This document shows, in pieces, positions 48,058 through 60,790 of a DNA stretch of 64,000 nt (its first letter is position 1; every line of letters starts with the position of its first letter). The notes beneath the pieces are model-generated. The model made no database searches. It was given only the letters and a program-made list of their open reading frames with translations, and was not told the origin of the DNA. The translations under genes and the position numbers were made by a program. This DNA comes from Kryptolebias marmoratus (lineage: Eukaryota > Chordata > Actinopteri > Cyprinodontiformes > Rivulidae): assembly GCF_001649575.2 (NCBI RefSeq), contig NC_051436.1:2795563-2859562 (forward strand), written 5' to 3'.

Positions 48058-51000
48058 ATGGCGTCGCTGCGCTGTAGGCGCGATCCTTGCGGGATAATTT
48101 GCCTGATTTTAACTTATTTCAGCGTCTTTTACGCGGACTACGTGGTCATACAGTATGTCCTCATCCCCGCCTACTCGGGCAGGTTAGTAGTTTTAAGTTT
48201 TAAAGCCGCTGAAACCGTTAAAAGAGGCGACATGGCGTCTGTTTCTGTTCGTTTCCTCCATTCATTTGACGGCTAACAGTAACAGGTCTGACAGCGCCTC
48301 GCTTCTCCTCCACGAAAGACAATTTTCTCACAAAAACCGAGTGTTTCCTGGGATTTTAGGGTTGATATTTGTGTCAGCTTTGTCATAAATGATTCAAAAA
48401 TAACATATCCGGTTAATTTAGTTTACATCTGAGGCGTTCAGGTGCTGTTTTGATGCTGGTGTTTACTTCTTAAAGCTATTAACATTAAAATATCTTCCTT
48501 CAGAGAAGAATTTAACAAAAGATTTTTATTATAAGGCTTCTCTAAACTGTCAGAGTTTCGCATTTTGATTTTTATTACTATGTTAGTAATGATATTAACA
48601 CTAACTCATATCATATTTATCTGTTGTTTGTTATAACTGATAACTTCAGACTAATGATAATTGTATAATAGCTGATAAATGAAACAGTTTGATTCACGTA
48701 ACTCATGTGTTTGTGTTAAATGTGATCATTTTTGAAAACTGTTTTTTCCCCCTATAAAAGTTCGTTTTAATGTAGTTATTTGTGTTTGTTGACATTTTAT
48801 GATCCAAGTAGTTTTCCTTTTTTCTGCAGGTTGCATGTTAATCACAAAAAATTTGTATTTTAATGTGTATAAATCTGTAATCAGATCATGTTCAGGTTTT
48901 GGATAGCTAAAATATTTCACTACATGACTTGTTTGAAGCTCAAAATGTATTTTAATGAAACTTTAAGTTAAACCCTGAAGAGAAGGGAGTCGGTGTTTTT
49001 GATGCTGTAGCTGTTTATTTTTTCCTCCGGCAGCGTTTGGTGTTCTCTCCACGGGTCGTTGTTCAACCTGATCCTGCTGCTGCTGCTGGCCTGTCACTCC
49101 AAAGCCGTCTTCTCTGATCCAGGTCAGGAAAGCTTTAAAACCAGGTTTACGGTAAAGTAGCACCAAGGTTGCAGAAAAGTAGGAAAACTGAAAAATAGAG
49201 CATCTTTCTGCACAGGCGGTTCTTGTTTTTTTTCATGAATCTGTTTGTGTTTCAGGTATGGTGCCTCTGCCAGACACGGCTATAGATTTCTCAGATCTGC
49301 GCTCCCAGTCGTCTCGGATGAATGATCGGGTCAGTTTCCTCTTCAAACCCTTTTCTTACCATCGTCTCACTGCTGAGAGGAACAGAAACTACTTCAGTTT
49401 ATTTATGACCTCAGCTTGAGAGTGATGTCACCGAACAGAGGAGGAGATTAAAGCTTCTCCTTGAACTGTATCATTATCAGCGGTGACGTGGGTTTATCTC
49501 AGAGGTTCTCTGTACGCCTGCCGGAGCTGATGGCTGACATCATGTGATTAAGAGCTCAACAGAAAAGAGAGACTGACTTCTAACGAAGACAATCTGGATC
49601 GGATAAAAATTTGTTTGTGTAGCCCTTACAATCACAACTAGGTTAACCAAAGTGCTTCAAGTGTAACGTTTGGAGGAAAAAAAAAAAAAGAGCCAGAACC
49701 CAACACACAGCCAAGACAAGGATAAAGTGATAAATGTGTATTAAAAGTCTGGAGTGGCCCAGCTTAGTCCTGAGACACAAAAACAGGGGTGAGTCCTGAC
49801 AGGATGAAAGCCAGAAAACAAAAACTGTGGGAGGTTACCAAAGCTCAGGGTTTCTGTGGAGCCAAGAGTCCAGCTGCTGCAGGGCTGAGTGAGGGGCCTT
49901 GAGGTCCTGGGGAAGTTCCCTGAAAGCAGAGCCTCTTGGATCCACCATCCAATAATCTGTGGTCCGTAGGACGTCCAGGGTCATACGCAGAAGGTCTCTC
50001 AGGCAGCGGAGATTCAGAACCCAGTCAGCTTAATTAGTCAGGCAAGGTTCAGCAACAGCAGATCAAAAACTACTCACAGACAGGTACGGGCAAGCTGAAA
50101 GAGAGGTCGAGGACAGGCAGGGTCCAAAAGCTGGGAAACACTTGAAGAGCAGGTGTTTAAATAGAGAGCAGCACAGGTGGTGGCAATGAGTAATCAGCAG
50201 GGAAGGGAGGGACTGAACTTTTAAAATAAGATAAAACTAGAAGATAAAATGTCACAGGTCTGAGTATGTTGAACATTCATGTTTTGAGCCTTGATTTGAT
50301 AAACCTGAATGAAAGGAAATGTCTCTGACTTCAGGGCTGTGAGGGCTGGACGGTTTGCAGTCGCTGTGAAACCTACAGACCTCCCAGAGCGCATCACTGC
50401 CGGGTGTGTCAGAGGTGTATACGCCGCATGGACCACCACTGTCCCTGGTGAGAACAACCCCGAGCTCTCCTCTTTTTATTTATTTAACATCTTCTCATCC
50501 TGCTTTTCCCGTGTTTTAGGATCAACAACTGTGTCGGGGAGCTGAACCAGAAGTATTTCATCCAGTTTCTCTTCTACACCGGTGAGGAAGGACTCCGTGC
50601 ACCTGCTGTGCTTTGCCTTGCAAAGAGAGACAGACCCAGAAGTAAAACACAAAGAGATGACGAGTCGCTCATCACCTCTGCAGAGTTTTACACACAGTTC
50701 CTTATTTAAAAAAACCCATTGAAGCAACAGAAATCAGTGGAACTATGAATACCGCAGTGAGGAGAACTTAAACCAGTTCCTCAAAGCGTTTCTGCGTTCT
50801 GAGACGATCAGATGAAACAACCTTCCCTGTTTCTGAAGTGTGCTGCAGAAACACAGTAAAGATAAACGGCTTTAACTTTTCAGCATCCAGCAACTCTTAG
50901 ACTCTGACATGTCTTCTCTTTAGTCAAACATTTCTCTAAAGCAGATTTGTTCAGGTCCTGGAGGGATAATTAGGGATCTGAAGGACTTCTGAGAGTCGTT

Positions 51001-52671
51001 CTTGTCTTGACAACGCCTCCCTCACTTTGTCATGACCAACTCAACATCTAGGAAAGAAAAATGTGAAAGACACAAAAAGAAGACAAAAAGTAAAGTATTT
51101 TATGTTAACAAAAGGCTCCTGTGATGGACGGATGACCTTTGAAGGGTGTACTCTGCTGGATTATATCTAAAGACTTAAATATAACTCAGAATAAAGAAAT
51201 CCACGGGATGTGGCCTCAGTTTACTCAGCTGGGTGTGTGAGCAGTGACGTGGGTTTTGTTCGACATAAAATAAGCTGTATATGAAGAGAGGTGGAGCTTT
51301 ATCCCAGGAAGAGCCACTGGGTCTGGGTGTCTCTAACCTGCCTGTCTGCTTGGAGCATAAAAACAGAAGGTTTGGGGGTTAAACAACATTAATGATTCGT
51401 CCTCCCAGCTGTGACTCTCCTCAGATCAGTTTAAAGCTCACAGCCACAGCTGCTGACGTCGTGTCATTAACCCTTTAAAAAGAGCTGAAAGTCCGGGACT
51501 CCAACCCTGCCTGCGCTGCTGTTTCTGCAGGGATGGCCAGCCTGTACTCCATGGTGCTGGTGGTGTGGGCGTGGGTGTGGCGGATACGGAACGAGAGGGA
51601 GGGAGACGCAGAGAAGGAAGGAGAGGAGTCGCCCAGCAAACATCTGATCGTGTGAGTTCAGAGCAAATACACGGAGCCTGCCTTTAATCTGTTTCCCTTT
51701 CTGTCCCTGTGAGCTGTTTGTGTTTGTGTCTCAGAGCTCATTACATCATCCTCCTGGTGGAGTCGGTGCTGTTCGGAGTGTTTGTTATGGTCATCTTCTA
51801 CGACCAGGTAGGAATTTTTACCTCTAAACATGTTTTTATTAAAGAAATTCAGCAAATCTGGTGCCTGAAGTTTGGGTCTCCCTTCAGCTTCATGAGCTGA
51901 TCAGGCTTTTTTTAAACTCAAGGAATGGATTCATCTTAAAGGATTTAATCATTTGGTCTTTGGGTTTAAATAAATGTTGTTTTTTGCTGGGAGACTTCTT
52001 CATTCATCTTTTAGATTTTTTGCCTGTTTCATCGTTTTTCTCTCCCGGGTAACAAAAATCCCGTTGAGGAATCTTTAGAGTCGATATCAAGTTTTGAAAC
52101 AGTAATCTGTGTTGTTTTATTATTCAGAATTTAACTTAGCTTTTCTAACGTCTCCTTAATTATTCAGAAATATTTCAATGATATTAAATTATTAGATTTG
52201 ATCCTGGTTTTGTCCCGATGTGTCGAATCTTTCACTGAATAATTGGTCTGATTGTTGTGTTGTGATGGCCTTTTGTTGGATTTTAAGAAAAAACTGAGGA
52301 AGAAAAGCGTTTTAAAACAGCCTCGGCGTCTTTCCTCAGCTGGTGTCCATCATCACAGACGAGACTCCCATCGAACAGATGAAGAACAGGCTGATGATCA
52401 AGGACAGGAGCGCCTCGTCCTCCTCCTCGCAGCAGCAGCCCCATCACCTGCCACACACCCGGAAGCCGAAGCTGGCTCTGCTGCGGGAGGTCTTTGGAAG
52501 AGGTGGGTTTGTGTTTGTGTCCCGGATGTCTCAGCTCTGAGCCCAACCGGCCCGTTTTCACGCCTCTCTGCTCGTTCAGGTTCGGTCCTCTGCTGGCTGC
52601 TGCCCCTCCACTCCAGCCCGCCGTCGGTCGGAGGCATCATCTACTCCGCTCTGCCCGACTACGATGTCTGA
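48058..52671 (+). CDS. DHHC-type palmitoyltransferase, DHHC3/7/Dnz1-like, complete
   Basis: Nine exons: 48058-48182, 49034-49122, 49256-49329, 50335-50447, 50520-50581, 51531-51651, 51735-51807, 52340-52502, 52580-52671. They join in frame to 303 aa. The family attaches palmitate to cysteines of membrane-associated proteins, usually at the Golgi or plasma membrane. Visible: four hydrophobic segments (about residues 12-36, 51-68, 150-176, 190-215); a DPG motif at 70-72 after the second; a zinc-binding Cys/His domain with MDHHCPW at 128-134, catalytic Cys132; and TPIE at 228-231 in the position of the family TTxE motif. The opening [20 protein letters not shown] is nearest to DHHC3/7 and even nearer to what I recall of insect Dnz1. 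The protein ends DYDV, a possible PDZ ligand. I cannot choose a vertebrate symbol. Confidence 0.93.
49330..50334 (+). other. DHHC gene intron 3
   Basis: It contains a poly-A run at about 49677-49690, followed by an unusually GC-balanced block of about 530 bp (49690-50220) rich in CAGGCAGG, GAGGTC and GGGTCC words. That block reads like part of a dispersed fish repeat, but I cannot name it and see no terminal repeats. Confidence 0.4.
50335..50447 (+). CDS. Catalytic DHHC-domain exon of the palmitoyltransferase
   Basis: It encodes the zinc-finger core: [31 protein letters not shown]. The conserved Cys and His ligands are all present, so the enzyme looks competent. The exon ends inside the Trp codon after DHHCP (phase 2), and the next exon continues [13 protein letters not shown]. 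Confidence 0.93.
50582..51530 (+). other. DHHC gene intron 5, nothing recognised
   Basis: Ordinary intronic sequence. No transposon ends, tandem repeats or convincing coding frame were seen. Confidence 0.6.
51808..52339 (+). other. DHHC gene intron 7, nothing recognised
   Basis: AT-rich intron with a T-rich stretch and a clean TTCCTCAG acceptor. The short open frames are readthrough of neighbouring exons. Confidence 0.6.
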
Positions 52672-52699
52672 TCTGCAGCCTGTGAGCTTAACCAACAAT

Positions 52700-52726
52700 G
52701 TGTGTGTGTGTGTGTGTGTGTGTGTG
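52700..52726. repeat. (GT)n microsatellite in the DHHC 3'UTR
   Basis: A pure GT run starting about 30 bases after the stop codon. Confidence 0.9.
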
Positions 52727-55700
52727 GAAGGGACTTCACTGCCTAAAAACTGACCTGAGAGGTGAAGAGGAAGGAGGATGAAGGCAGAGCGTGTTTTACC
52801 CTCCAGGTCCAAACGAAGTTCAGCTTCAGACTCATGAAAACCTTTTTACTGACTTCTCCTGCTACGAGAACAACGCACTGATCTGTAGACCTACTACCAG
52901 CAGTCCTCGACTATTTCATATTTCTGGCAGGGTTTTTGTGGATACTGCAGTTTGACTGATAAGTTTTATCCTAATAGTCGTTTCAAACAGCTGGGGTCTG
53001 ATACAGAACCTTCTAGATGCTAGGAATGAAGAACAATATGCAGGTATTTGTAAGAACTATACAAACATAATTTAATTTAAAGGCTTAATTCAGCAGCTTT
53101 TATGTTTATCTGCTATATTATTAGTTTTAATTCAGGCAGCAAACCTCCAAACACCCGAACAGACTCCAGTTTTTAATCTTTACGAGGGAATTATGTTCAT
53201 TTTTCTTTAAATTTGTTCTGAAACTACATACTTAAATACACATCCTGACACGCTCCCGGCTAAAGCAAACAGCTACCAGTTTGTTTTTAGACAGAATAAC
53301 TCGTGTCCTCAAAGATTAGTGCAGTAAACATGACAGAGGTGCTTATTTCTGTCAAACTGTCATGTTTATGTTGAGCAGGAGGAACTTTGATGCATCCAGT
53401 CAGTTCTTCAATTCAAAGCACCTTCGGGATTATAAACCACTAATTTAATCTGCGTTCATGCATTAACACGTGCTCCACAGCGCCCTCTGCTGTCTATTTT
53501 ACTTTATGATGGAAGGACGTTAATAAAACCAAATTGTTGATAAAATCAAGAAGCAAAACACCTGAATGCTTTGTTATAAAAACAAAATCCAGCTTGCATG
53601 ATTCTAATTATCTGCAGCTGCCTGCTAGTGTTTAATTAAACTACAATAAGCTGAATTATCTTTGATTAATCACTAATTAAATCCTGCTGAAGACAAACCG
53701 GTGCAATAGAAGATAAACAGCCTGAAGGGGAATCATTGTTTTTACCTTTTTAGATGGAAGTAACGCTTTCTGACGTTTGCACACAAAGTACATTTTCATT
53801 AACTGTTCTATCTCAGTGAAGGGACTGTTTCTAATTTATTTATTGTTTGTAACGATTTAACGGTTTTAACTCTCCTGCTATGTGAGGGGGTGAAGTTGCC
53901 TTTGTACGGAAGCCTGGTTGCGTCTCTTTCCTGTGAAAATACTTCTTGAAACAAAGCCGAGGGCTCGTTTACTTCGATTTGTTCTCTTGCTGTGAACAAA
54001 CTTTAGCTGTTTCAGTAACAATAAGAACATTCCCGAGTCAATAACTACCTTTTATTAGATTTCTTAATGACCTGTTTTAGATATTAAACAAACATTCCTG
54101 GTCTGTTTACTGTTTGACTTTTACATTTTTAGTCTCTCCGCCTGCTGCTAACGACCAGTATTTAAACCAGACGCACTTTTTATTAAGAAAATTAAATAAG
54201 TACCAGAAAGGGAAACATTTATGCTTTTTTTTATACCATTAAAAGAAAACCAATAAATCCTTTTTATGACTAACTGTTAGTTAAATCTCGTGTGAGTTTA
54301 CGTTTTGCTGTTTTATGTTTACGTTATTTTTTTATGCAGCTGTTACACAAAAGTCACGTCACTGGAAGGTTATTATCATAAATAAAAATCATGAAACACT
54401 GTTACTGGTGCAACATTTTACTGTAGTTTTTGTTTTATTTTTTTATAGTTTGACTCGTTCTCTTCGTAAACGCTTTATTTATTTTGAATATTGGATCATT
54501 TTCCTGTTTTTGTAGAAGTTCAAATTTATTTTGGAGTAAAGAAAAATTTATTTTAACCTCCAAAGTTCTTAAATGTAGCAGGGATAGACATTAAAGGTTA
54601 AAGGTTAAATACACAGAGGCAACTTCATCCCCGGTGTGTGTTTTTTGTTGTTGTTTTGTTCTGATTTTGTATATAAAGTTATTTTGAACTGTGTGACCAA
54701 CCTGGGCTGAACACAAGTGCTTTTCTGTAAACACGTCCTCGACTGCTGTAATCACAACCTAAGAATCCGCTTTCCTCCAATCACAGGACTTTTAACATCA
54801 TAATCAAACATTTTTATATATATATTTACTAAATCATTTATATTTATTCATTTTAAATTGGATTAAATAAAAAAAATGGGAAAGAAGTTATGAGAAATGT
54901 GGAGATGTCAGATGCTGCATGTTGCCTTTTTCCAACAACAGATGCATCTGATCAGTTTTAACATATTTATGACGATTTTTGCACAAATTCTTGGGTGTGA
55001 ACATTTCATCACTAAGAGTTTAAAAGATCTAATCTGTAATCTGCAGCTGCTTACCTTAGTTTTGATTGTATTTAGTAAATTAGGGTGTGAGGAAATGACC
55101 CTTTTGGAGAAAAAAAATAGACGTTTGTGGCAATAAAAAATTAGGATCCTGTCACATTTTCTTTGCTTTCAAGCCGTCATAATTTTGAGTTTCATTGGAA
55201 TTTTAGGGGCTGAATTCAAGTATTCAGTATTTCAGTATTTTGTTAAACAGAAAGCAGAAAACCAGGATGGATTTCATCACCAAAAACACCCAAAAAATCT
55301 TCCCGATTACCAACCCAGACGTATTTCCTTCAGGCTCGGATCACCGTTCTCTATTTTAGGTCAAATCTGTTGTTGATGTAAGATAGTTTTAAAAAATGTA
55401 AATGACTCAGAAGCTGATTAAAGATTATAAAAGCTGAGAAATACAGAAAGAAAACTCATTTTTTTAAACTTTTCTTTCTCTTTTTTACACCTAAAGGGCT
55501 CCTTATTCATTGAATGAAACATCAAATAGCTGTTTTATTTATTTATTTATTGGACATTTAGGTTTTAGTTTGTTGCTGAACTCAGCTGTGACCCGACCTT
55601 AACTTTCATCTAAAGGCAACATGTAATTGAACATTTCCTCAGATTGGCAGCTGTAAACCTGTCAGCGGTCACAGCAGTTCGGTTTCCTCCTTAAAGCAGC

Positions 55701-57218
55701 CGACGTGTTTGCAGTGTGGACGCACAAATATGTAGAGACTAAAATCTGCCTTATTTCTGTCAGTTTGTGTCGTTTTTAACCGTCCGAAGGAGACGAAGCA
55801 AAAAGTAAACGACTGAACCGAAGTGAGGACGGATTTCTGAATGTTTCTCCTAACTTCTCTCCACGCCGAGCTGAAATCCCGACCCGGGTTTGTTTCTCTG
55901 TGAACATACAAAGGTTCCTGTTTTTTACTGTTAATGTGCAATGCTCAAGAAGGGAAAGTTACAGAGTCTTATCACCGTCTGAGCGGAAAGAATCAACGTT
56001 TGAAATGTTTTTAGTAAAACCATAAGAGGTTTAATCTTTTTGGATTGTATTTGTTTGGTTCAAACTATGATCCAGTGTTTCAGTCGGGATAAAACATTCC
56101 TTTAAAAGTAAAAACATTTCAAACTAATTATGTTTTTGTCCAGATGTGTGTGTATTTATCAGGGTGCTGGTTTCCTTGGTCGACTCCACTGATTATTGCA
56201 GTTGATCTGTTTTTGTTTTGTTTGATTGTTTCGGTTTCCTGTGAACCATTAATTGTTCGCCGAAGCAGGACAAGCGCTCTCCGTTCGCTGCGATTTGACA
56301 GCAGGAAGGAATGTGTGTACAAACAGAAAAGGCCTGAAACTAAATGTCAGCCGCCAGTTAAAACACAACCAACGTCCGGCTCAATGCGAATCATTTCAGC
56401 TCTTTTGTCTCCTTTTTACTACAAGCTGAAAGAAGAAATCCAACAAACACCAAACCAATGAAATCATCTCTGGGAAAAGTCCAGCTTAAACTGTAAAAGT
56501 ATGTGAGTGTTGTTTTACACTGGTTGGCTCGAACATTTACAAGTTTTAATGTCGTGGTTTCATGATGAACACGTTTACGACGGAATGACGTTCGTTTCGT
56601 CTCATGTTGCGATCTCGTATTCTTCTTCTTGACATGCTGCTCTGGTTCGTTAAAATAAAAAACCGATGCCTTTTAAACTGATCTGGCTCTTTCTGTTGTT
56701 GGTTTACAGGACGTTGCAGAAACCTCGTTAATCCGCTGGACTGAACGGGGCAAACAGAACCAAAAGAGACTTATCGTGTAAATTTCAAGTCACCATTGAA
56801 ATCCTCATGGCTGAGGCCATGTTTGGTTGCTTTTTCCAACTTAAATCTCTTTATTTTGCACAAAAAACTAATTCTAAATAAAATTCTCATGCTGAGGCTC
56901 TGTACCTGTTATTGACAAGTCAAAGAAAGAGCATCCTGTAAAAATGTTGGATCTTTGAGCTGTTTTTATTAAAGATAAGGTTTCGTTAATGACTGCAGCG
57001 TCACAAACAGAAACAACATGAACACTAAGAGGAAACACAGGCCAATAAAAGTTGGTCCTAAAAGATTTCAGAGCTGGTATTTTTAGCTCAACATGTTATT
57101 TGCTTTAATTGATCACCTAAAACAAACATCTACCACCCAGACAGGAAGTGTCTTTATCTATTAATCTGTTTGGGAACAAATTGAATTAATTGTTGTTTTT
57201 CTGAATTCTATCTAATGA

Positions 57219-57231
57219 CCAGCAGGGGGCG
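57219..57231 (+). promoter_or_regulatory. CTCF-like core site
   Basis: CCAGCAGGGGGCG fits the CTCF core consensus. It lies 4.5 kb downstream of the DHHC gene. Occupancy is unknown. Confidence 0.4.
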
Positions 57232-58069
57232 ACTGCTGCATTTACATCTGATTTCTGCAGAATTATAACCACTCAGAGAATTATTACTCTATGAAATATT
57301 AAATAGACTGTAAAAGATAACTTATCTCTACAGTATGTTGTGATTAACACGTCATTACTCTGAGGGAGTCTCCGGGTGTGGACTGGGACTAAAGACTTCC
57401 TTTTTTTTATGTACAGATTGTCGGTCTTCTCTGGTTTTCAAGTTCTCAAAACGACCAAACCTTCCTCAGACCAGTAACACTTGAACATTCGAGGCCAGTT
57501 TAGATTTCTGTATCTTATGGCACTGAGGTGTTGGACTTCCTGTGAAATCTGATTACTGATTTGTAATAAAACGAAATTACAGTTTTGACAGCAGCGGCAG
57601 AACAACATTCCGTTTAACACGGAGGCTGAAAGCGACAGCTGACAGATTAATGCACCGTGAGTCACGCCACCTTTAAAAAAAACAAACCCTGTCAAGAATC
57701 ACCTTCAAATAAAAGCTCCACAGACTCCTCATTCATGTCAGGCATGTGCTATCTTCAGTAACACGGACTTAAAAATACTTTTAGAATAAAGAAAAACATT
57801 TTACCCCAGGGCTTTTGTGCGAAACAAGAAAAAGCCTCAAGCGAACAGACCAGTTTTCTCCAAACAATCATCAAATGCTTTTATTTTAATGGTTCCTCTG
57901 ACTGAGCTTAATAAATCACCATAAATCGCTTTGAAGACAAGAAATAGAAACAAACTGGATAAAAAAAAAAAAACCTAAAAACTCTGTCTTCAGGAAATAA
58001 AGATTAGCTTGACAATTATTTTCTGCAGTCATTTTCTGTTATTCCTCTTCTGGAAACAACAATAATACA

Positions 58070-58520
58070 ATCCCAGTTCAAAAAAAGTTGGGACACTGTG
58101 TAAAATTTAAATTAAAACAGAATGTGGCAATTTGCAAGTCTCAGAAATCTATATTTTATTCAAAATAGAACATAGTAAACATATCAGAAGATAAAACTAA
58201 GAAATTGTATCATTTTTAGGAAAAATAATTGGTAATTTTAAGTTTGATGGCAGCAATGTATCACAAAAGAAAATTAAGACGGGGGAATAAAAGGCTGTAA
58301 AACCAAGAGAAATGGTTGGAGGAGCATTTTGACACTAATTAAGTTAATTGGCAACAGGTCAGTAAGAGAACTGGGTATAAAAAGATTATTTTAGAGCGGC
58401 TGAATCTGTCAGAAGTAAAGATGGACAGAGGTTCACCAGGCTGAGAAAAGCTGTGTCTAAAAGTGGATCAATTTCAGAATAAAGTTCCTCTAATATCTTT
58501 CAAAGCTCATTTAAAATAGG
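58070..58520 (+). mobile_element. Teleost DNA transposon remnant (AAAAAGTTGGGACACTGTG end)
   Basis: It starts AAAAAAAGTTGGGACACTGT, then AATTTGCAAGTCTCAG, TTGATGGCAGCAATG, AATTGGCAACAGGTCAGTAA, AACTGGGTATAAAAAG, GTAAAGATGG and GAGGTTCACCAGGCTGAG. The same order is seen in the fragment at 63310-63835. From memory this is a non-coding leader common to a fish Tc1-type or similar DNA transposon. The right end is missing. Confidence 0.6.
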
Positions 58521-59203
58521 TAGCAAAAAACACTGTATTTTACTGATAGCATAATTGGTAGTTTTGATTTCTTGAACTTCTATCTGGTGAAAGTCCTCCA
58601 TCATTATCTGCACCTAATATGGATCTTCAACATTGCTACTGATGACAGAGATCCTGCAGAAGAAGTATCTGTTCAGTTTGGAGCACTGAAACTGGTGGCA
58701 TACTTTGGCATTTTAAAACTTTAAGAAAGAATGCTGACTTTAGTGACTCGGAACGAGCGGTGCTGCATAGGGGTTTCCGTCAGGAAATGAACCAACAATA
58801 AATCTTTTCCCTTTCTGCATCTGACATAGTCTCCACTGGACTCAAAAACTGCATAAGGTTGATATCTGTGAAAGCTTGTAGGATCTCCAAATAACAAAAT
58901 TGATGTTATTATCAGTAAATACACCCTGTCCATTCTTGCACGTGTCAACCTTCCCAATGATGCGTCTTAATAAGTGACTAAACCAGCTGCTCTTCATTCC
59001 ACTCAGCCTCAGGTTTTCCCACAGCAAGTTTCTACCTGATGACTTTCAGTAACTTCCTGAAACATTGTTAACATTACTTTTGTGTCAGGCTTATGTGCCT
59101 GTGTTGTCCTTGTCACATACGAGACAGTTCCTTGTTGGGGTTCTTAGTTTGCAGTATATTTACTTTTGTATCTTTCCTCTTTTTTCAGCGGCTCCCTTTA
59201 AGG

Positions 59204-59415
59204 CAGGGGTCTCCAATCCTGGTCCTCAGGGCCACCATCCTGCATGTTTTACTTGTTCCTCTGCTCCAACACACCTGATCTGAATCAATGGCTGATTAAG
59301 AGGCTTCTGCAGAACATGAAGAGGTGATTTAACCTCTGAGTCAGGTGTGTTGGAGCAGAGGAACAAGGAAAACATGCAGGATGGTGGCCCTGAGGACCAG
59401 GATGGCTCACCCCTG
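59204..59415. mobile_element. hAT-type fold-back miniature element, family A
   Basis: A 212-bp element from CAGGGGTCTCCAATCCTGG to CTCACCCCTG, flanked by exact 8-bp repeats CTTTAAGG at 59196-59203 and 59416-59423. It ends exactly where the repeat at 59424 begins. Confidence 0.9.
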
Positions 59416-59423
59416 CTTTAAGG

Positions 59424-60055
59424 TAGGTAGGTACATTTATTTATATAGCACTTTTCATCACAAGGCGACTCAAAGTGCTTTACAACACAAGAACAAAATT
59501 ACAGACAAAATACAAGAGAGAAAACTAAACTAAACAACAATACAAAGTTACAGCTAAAACATGACAATGCTAACTAAGGTACAGGATAACTAAACTACTA
59601 AAACATGATATTACTAAACTAAGGCACAAAGAATCTAGCTAACAGAGACAAGAATAATAATAAACTAAGAGGTACCAAAAGAAGGCCCACTAACAGCCAG
59701 TTATATATAATATGATAACTAATTGTACAGTAACTAAGCTAAGTGTACAGGAAGGCTAAATAAGCTAAAACATGACAATGCTAAAACTAAAACTAACGGT
59801 ACTGAACTATCTAAAAGTACCCCAGGCCCGCTATACAGCCGAAGTAAAACCAGACAAATCTAAGCTTGAGCTAAGACAGTCAAAAATAGTAGCTAAACTA
59901 AACAGATCTAAGCATGACTAAATGTACAGAACTAAACTAAGTGTACAGGAAGAGAAAGCTAAATTTCTAAATGGTACCAGTGGCCCGCTAAAACAGCCGA
60001 TGTAAGAATGACAAGCTAACATAAACTTCTAAGCTAAAAGGTACCAAGAGAGATT
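59424..60055. repeat. Dispersed repeat with TTTATTTATATAGCACTTTT head, copy 2
   Basis: It starts with TAGG units, then TTATTTATATAGCACTTTTC and CAAAGTGCTTTACAACAC, followed by about 500 bp of CTAAA-rich sequence with GTGTACAGGAAGGCTAAAT and CCCGCTAAAACAGCCG. The landmark order matches copy 1 at 14640. Confidence 0.7.
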
Positions 60056-60589
60056 TAAGGGTTGCTACAGAGGATAATCTGCTTCATCATCCTCCTTCAC
60101 CACATGCATGAACCTCCATATTCAACATCTCTTGTCAGCGTATCCCCTACCCCTCTGCACATGTCCTAGCTTTGCCTCCTTAATGTTCTCTTCACATTTA
60201 CTTCTTTTTAAACTCAAAAAATTCTTGTTTGAGTCCAGTGCATTCACATGGAAGCCTTATAATGACATAACCCAGTTGTTGTGTAACATCTCAGCGCTGG
60301 GCTTGTCTTTGCTTTGTCTGTGGAACAATGCACAGGCTCGACTTGTTAGGTAAGATTCCAGTCTGAGTGCTGTTCGAATTGTTACCGTAAGCAAATTAAC
60401 TCACAAGGTAATTGACGGGTTTTCTCAAACTGCTTTGAACTTGAACTTTAAGATGCTGTAAATATTGTGACAGAAAACAATCCTGCACAAGATGTATCAG
60501 TTCAGTTTGGAGCACCAATACAGGTGGCATACTTTGACCTTGTAAAACTTTAAAAAGGATAAGGTTAATGTTGACACATGCTTGACTTG

Positions 60590-60790
60590 GTAGGGGGTAT
60601 ACTGACAAAGCATGTTGAATATGGAGCCATATGGAAGTTCATGGATGTAATCTGCAGGAAGTTGATGTGACAGAGAAGGAAATTCAGGAAATTCACATCT
60701 GTTGAGACTCTAGGATAACGTGAGATGAAGCAGATTATTCTCTGTAGCGAGCCCTAAAAGGAGCATCTACAAGAAGATAAAAAAATAAAT
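60590..60790 (+). mobile_element. Non-LTR retrotransposon 3' end fragment (RTE-like)
   Basis: It contains GTTGAATATGGAGCC, AAGTTCATGGATGTAATCTG, TTGATGTGACAGAG and, near the end, CTGTAGCGAGCCCTAAAAGG, a decayed form of the usual CTGTGGCGACCCCTAA end. It then runs into an A-rich tail. It is the 3' part of the same type of element seen at 17815 and 23990. Confidence 0.55.

Larger units (their letters stand above)
52672..58060 (+). other. 3' flank of the DHHC gene, no further gene seen
   Basis: It begins with the 3'UTR, which carries a (GT)n run at 52700-52726 and a first AATAAA at 53522-53527. Other AT-rich stretches near 54250, 54690 and 55130 could hold later ends. From about 55 to 58 kb I see neither genes nor clear transposon ends, except a CTCF-like site at 57219-57231. 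Confidence 0.55.

Noticed and set aside
58721..59027. Two overlapping minus-strand frames
   Set aside because: They fall within the duplicated repeat-like block, lack homology I know, and stop in different frames.
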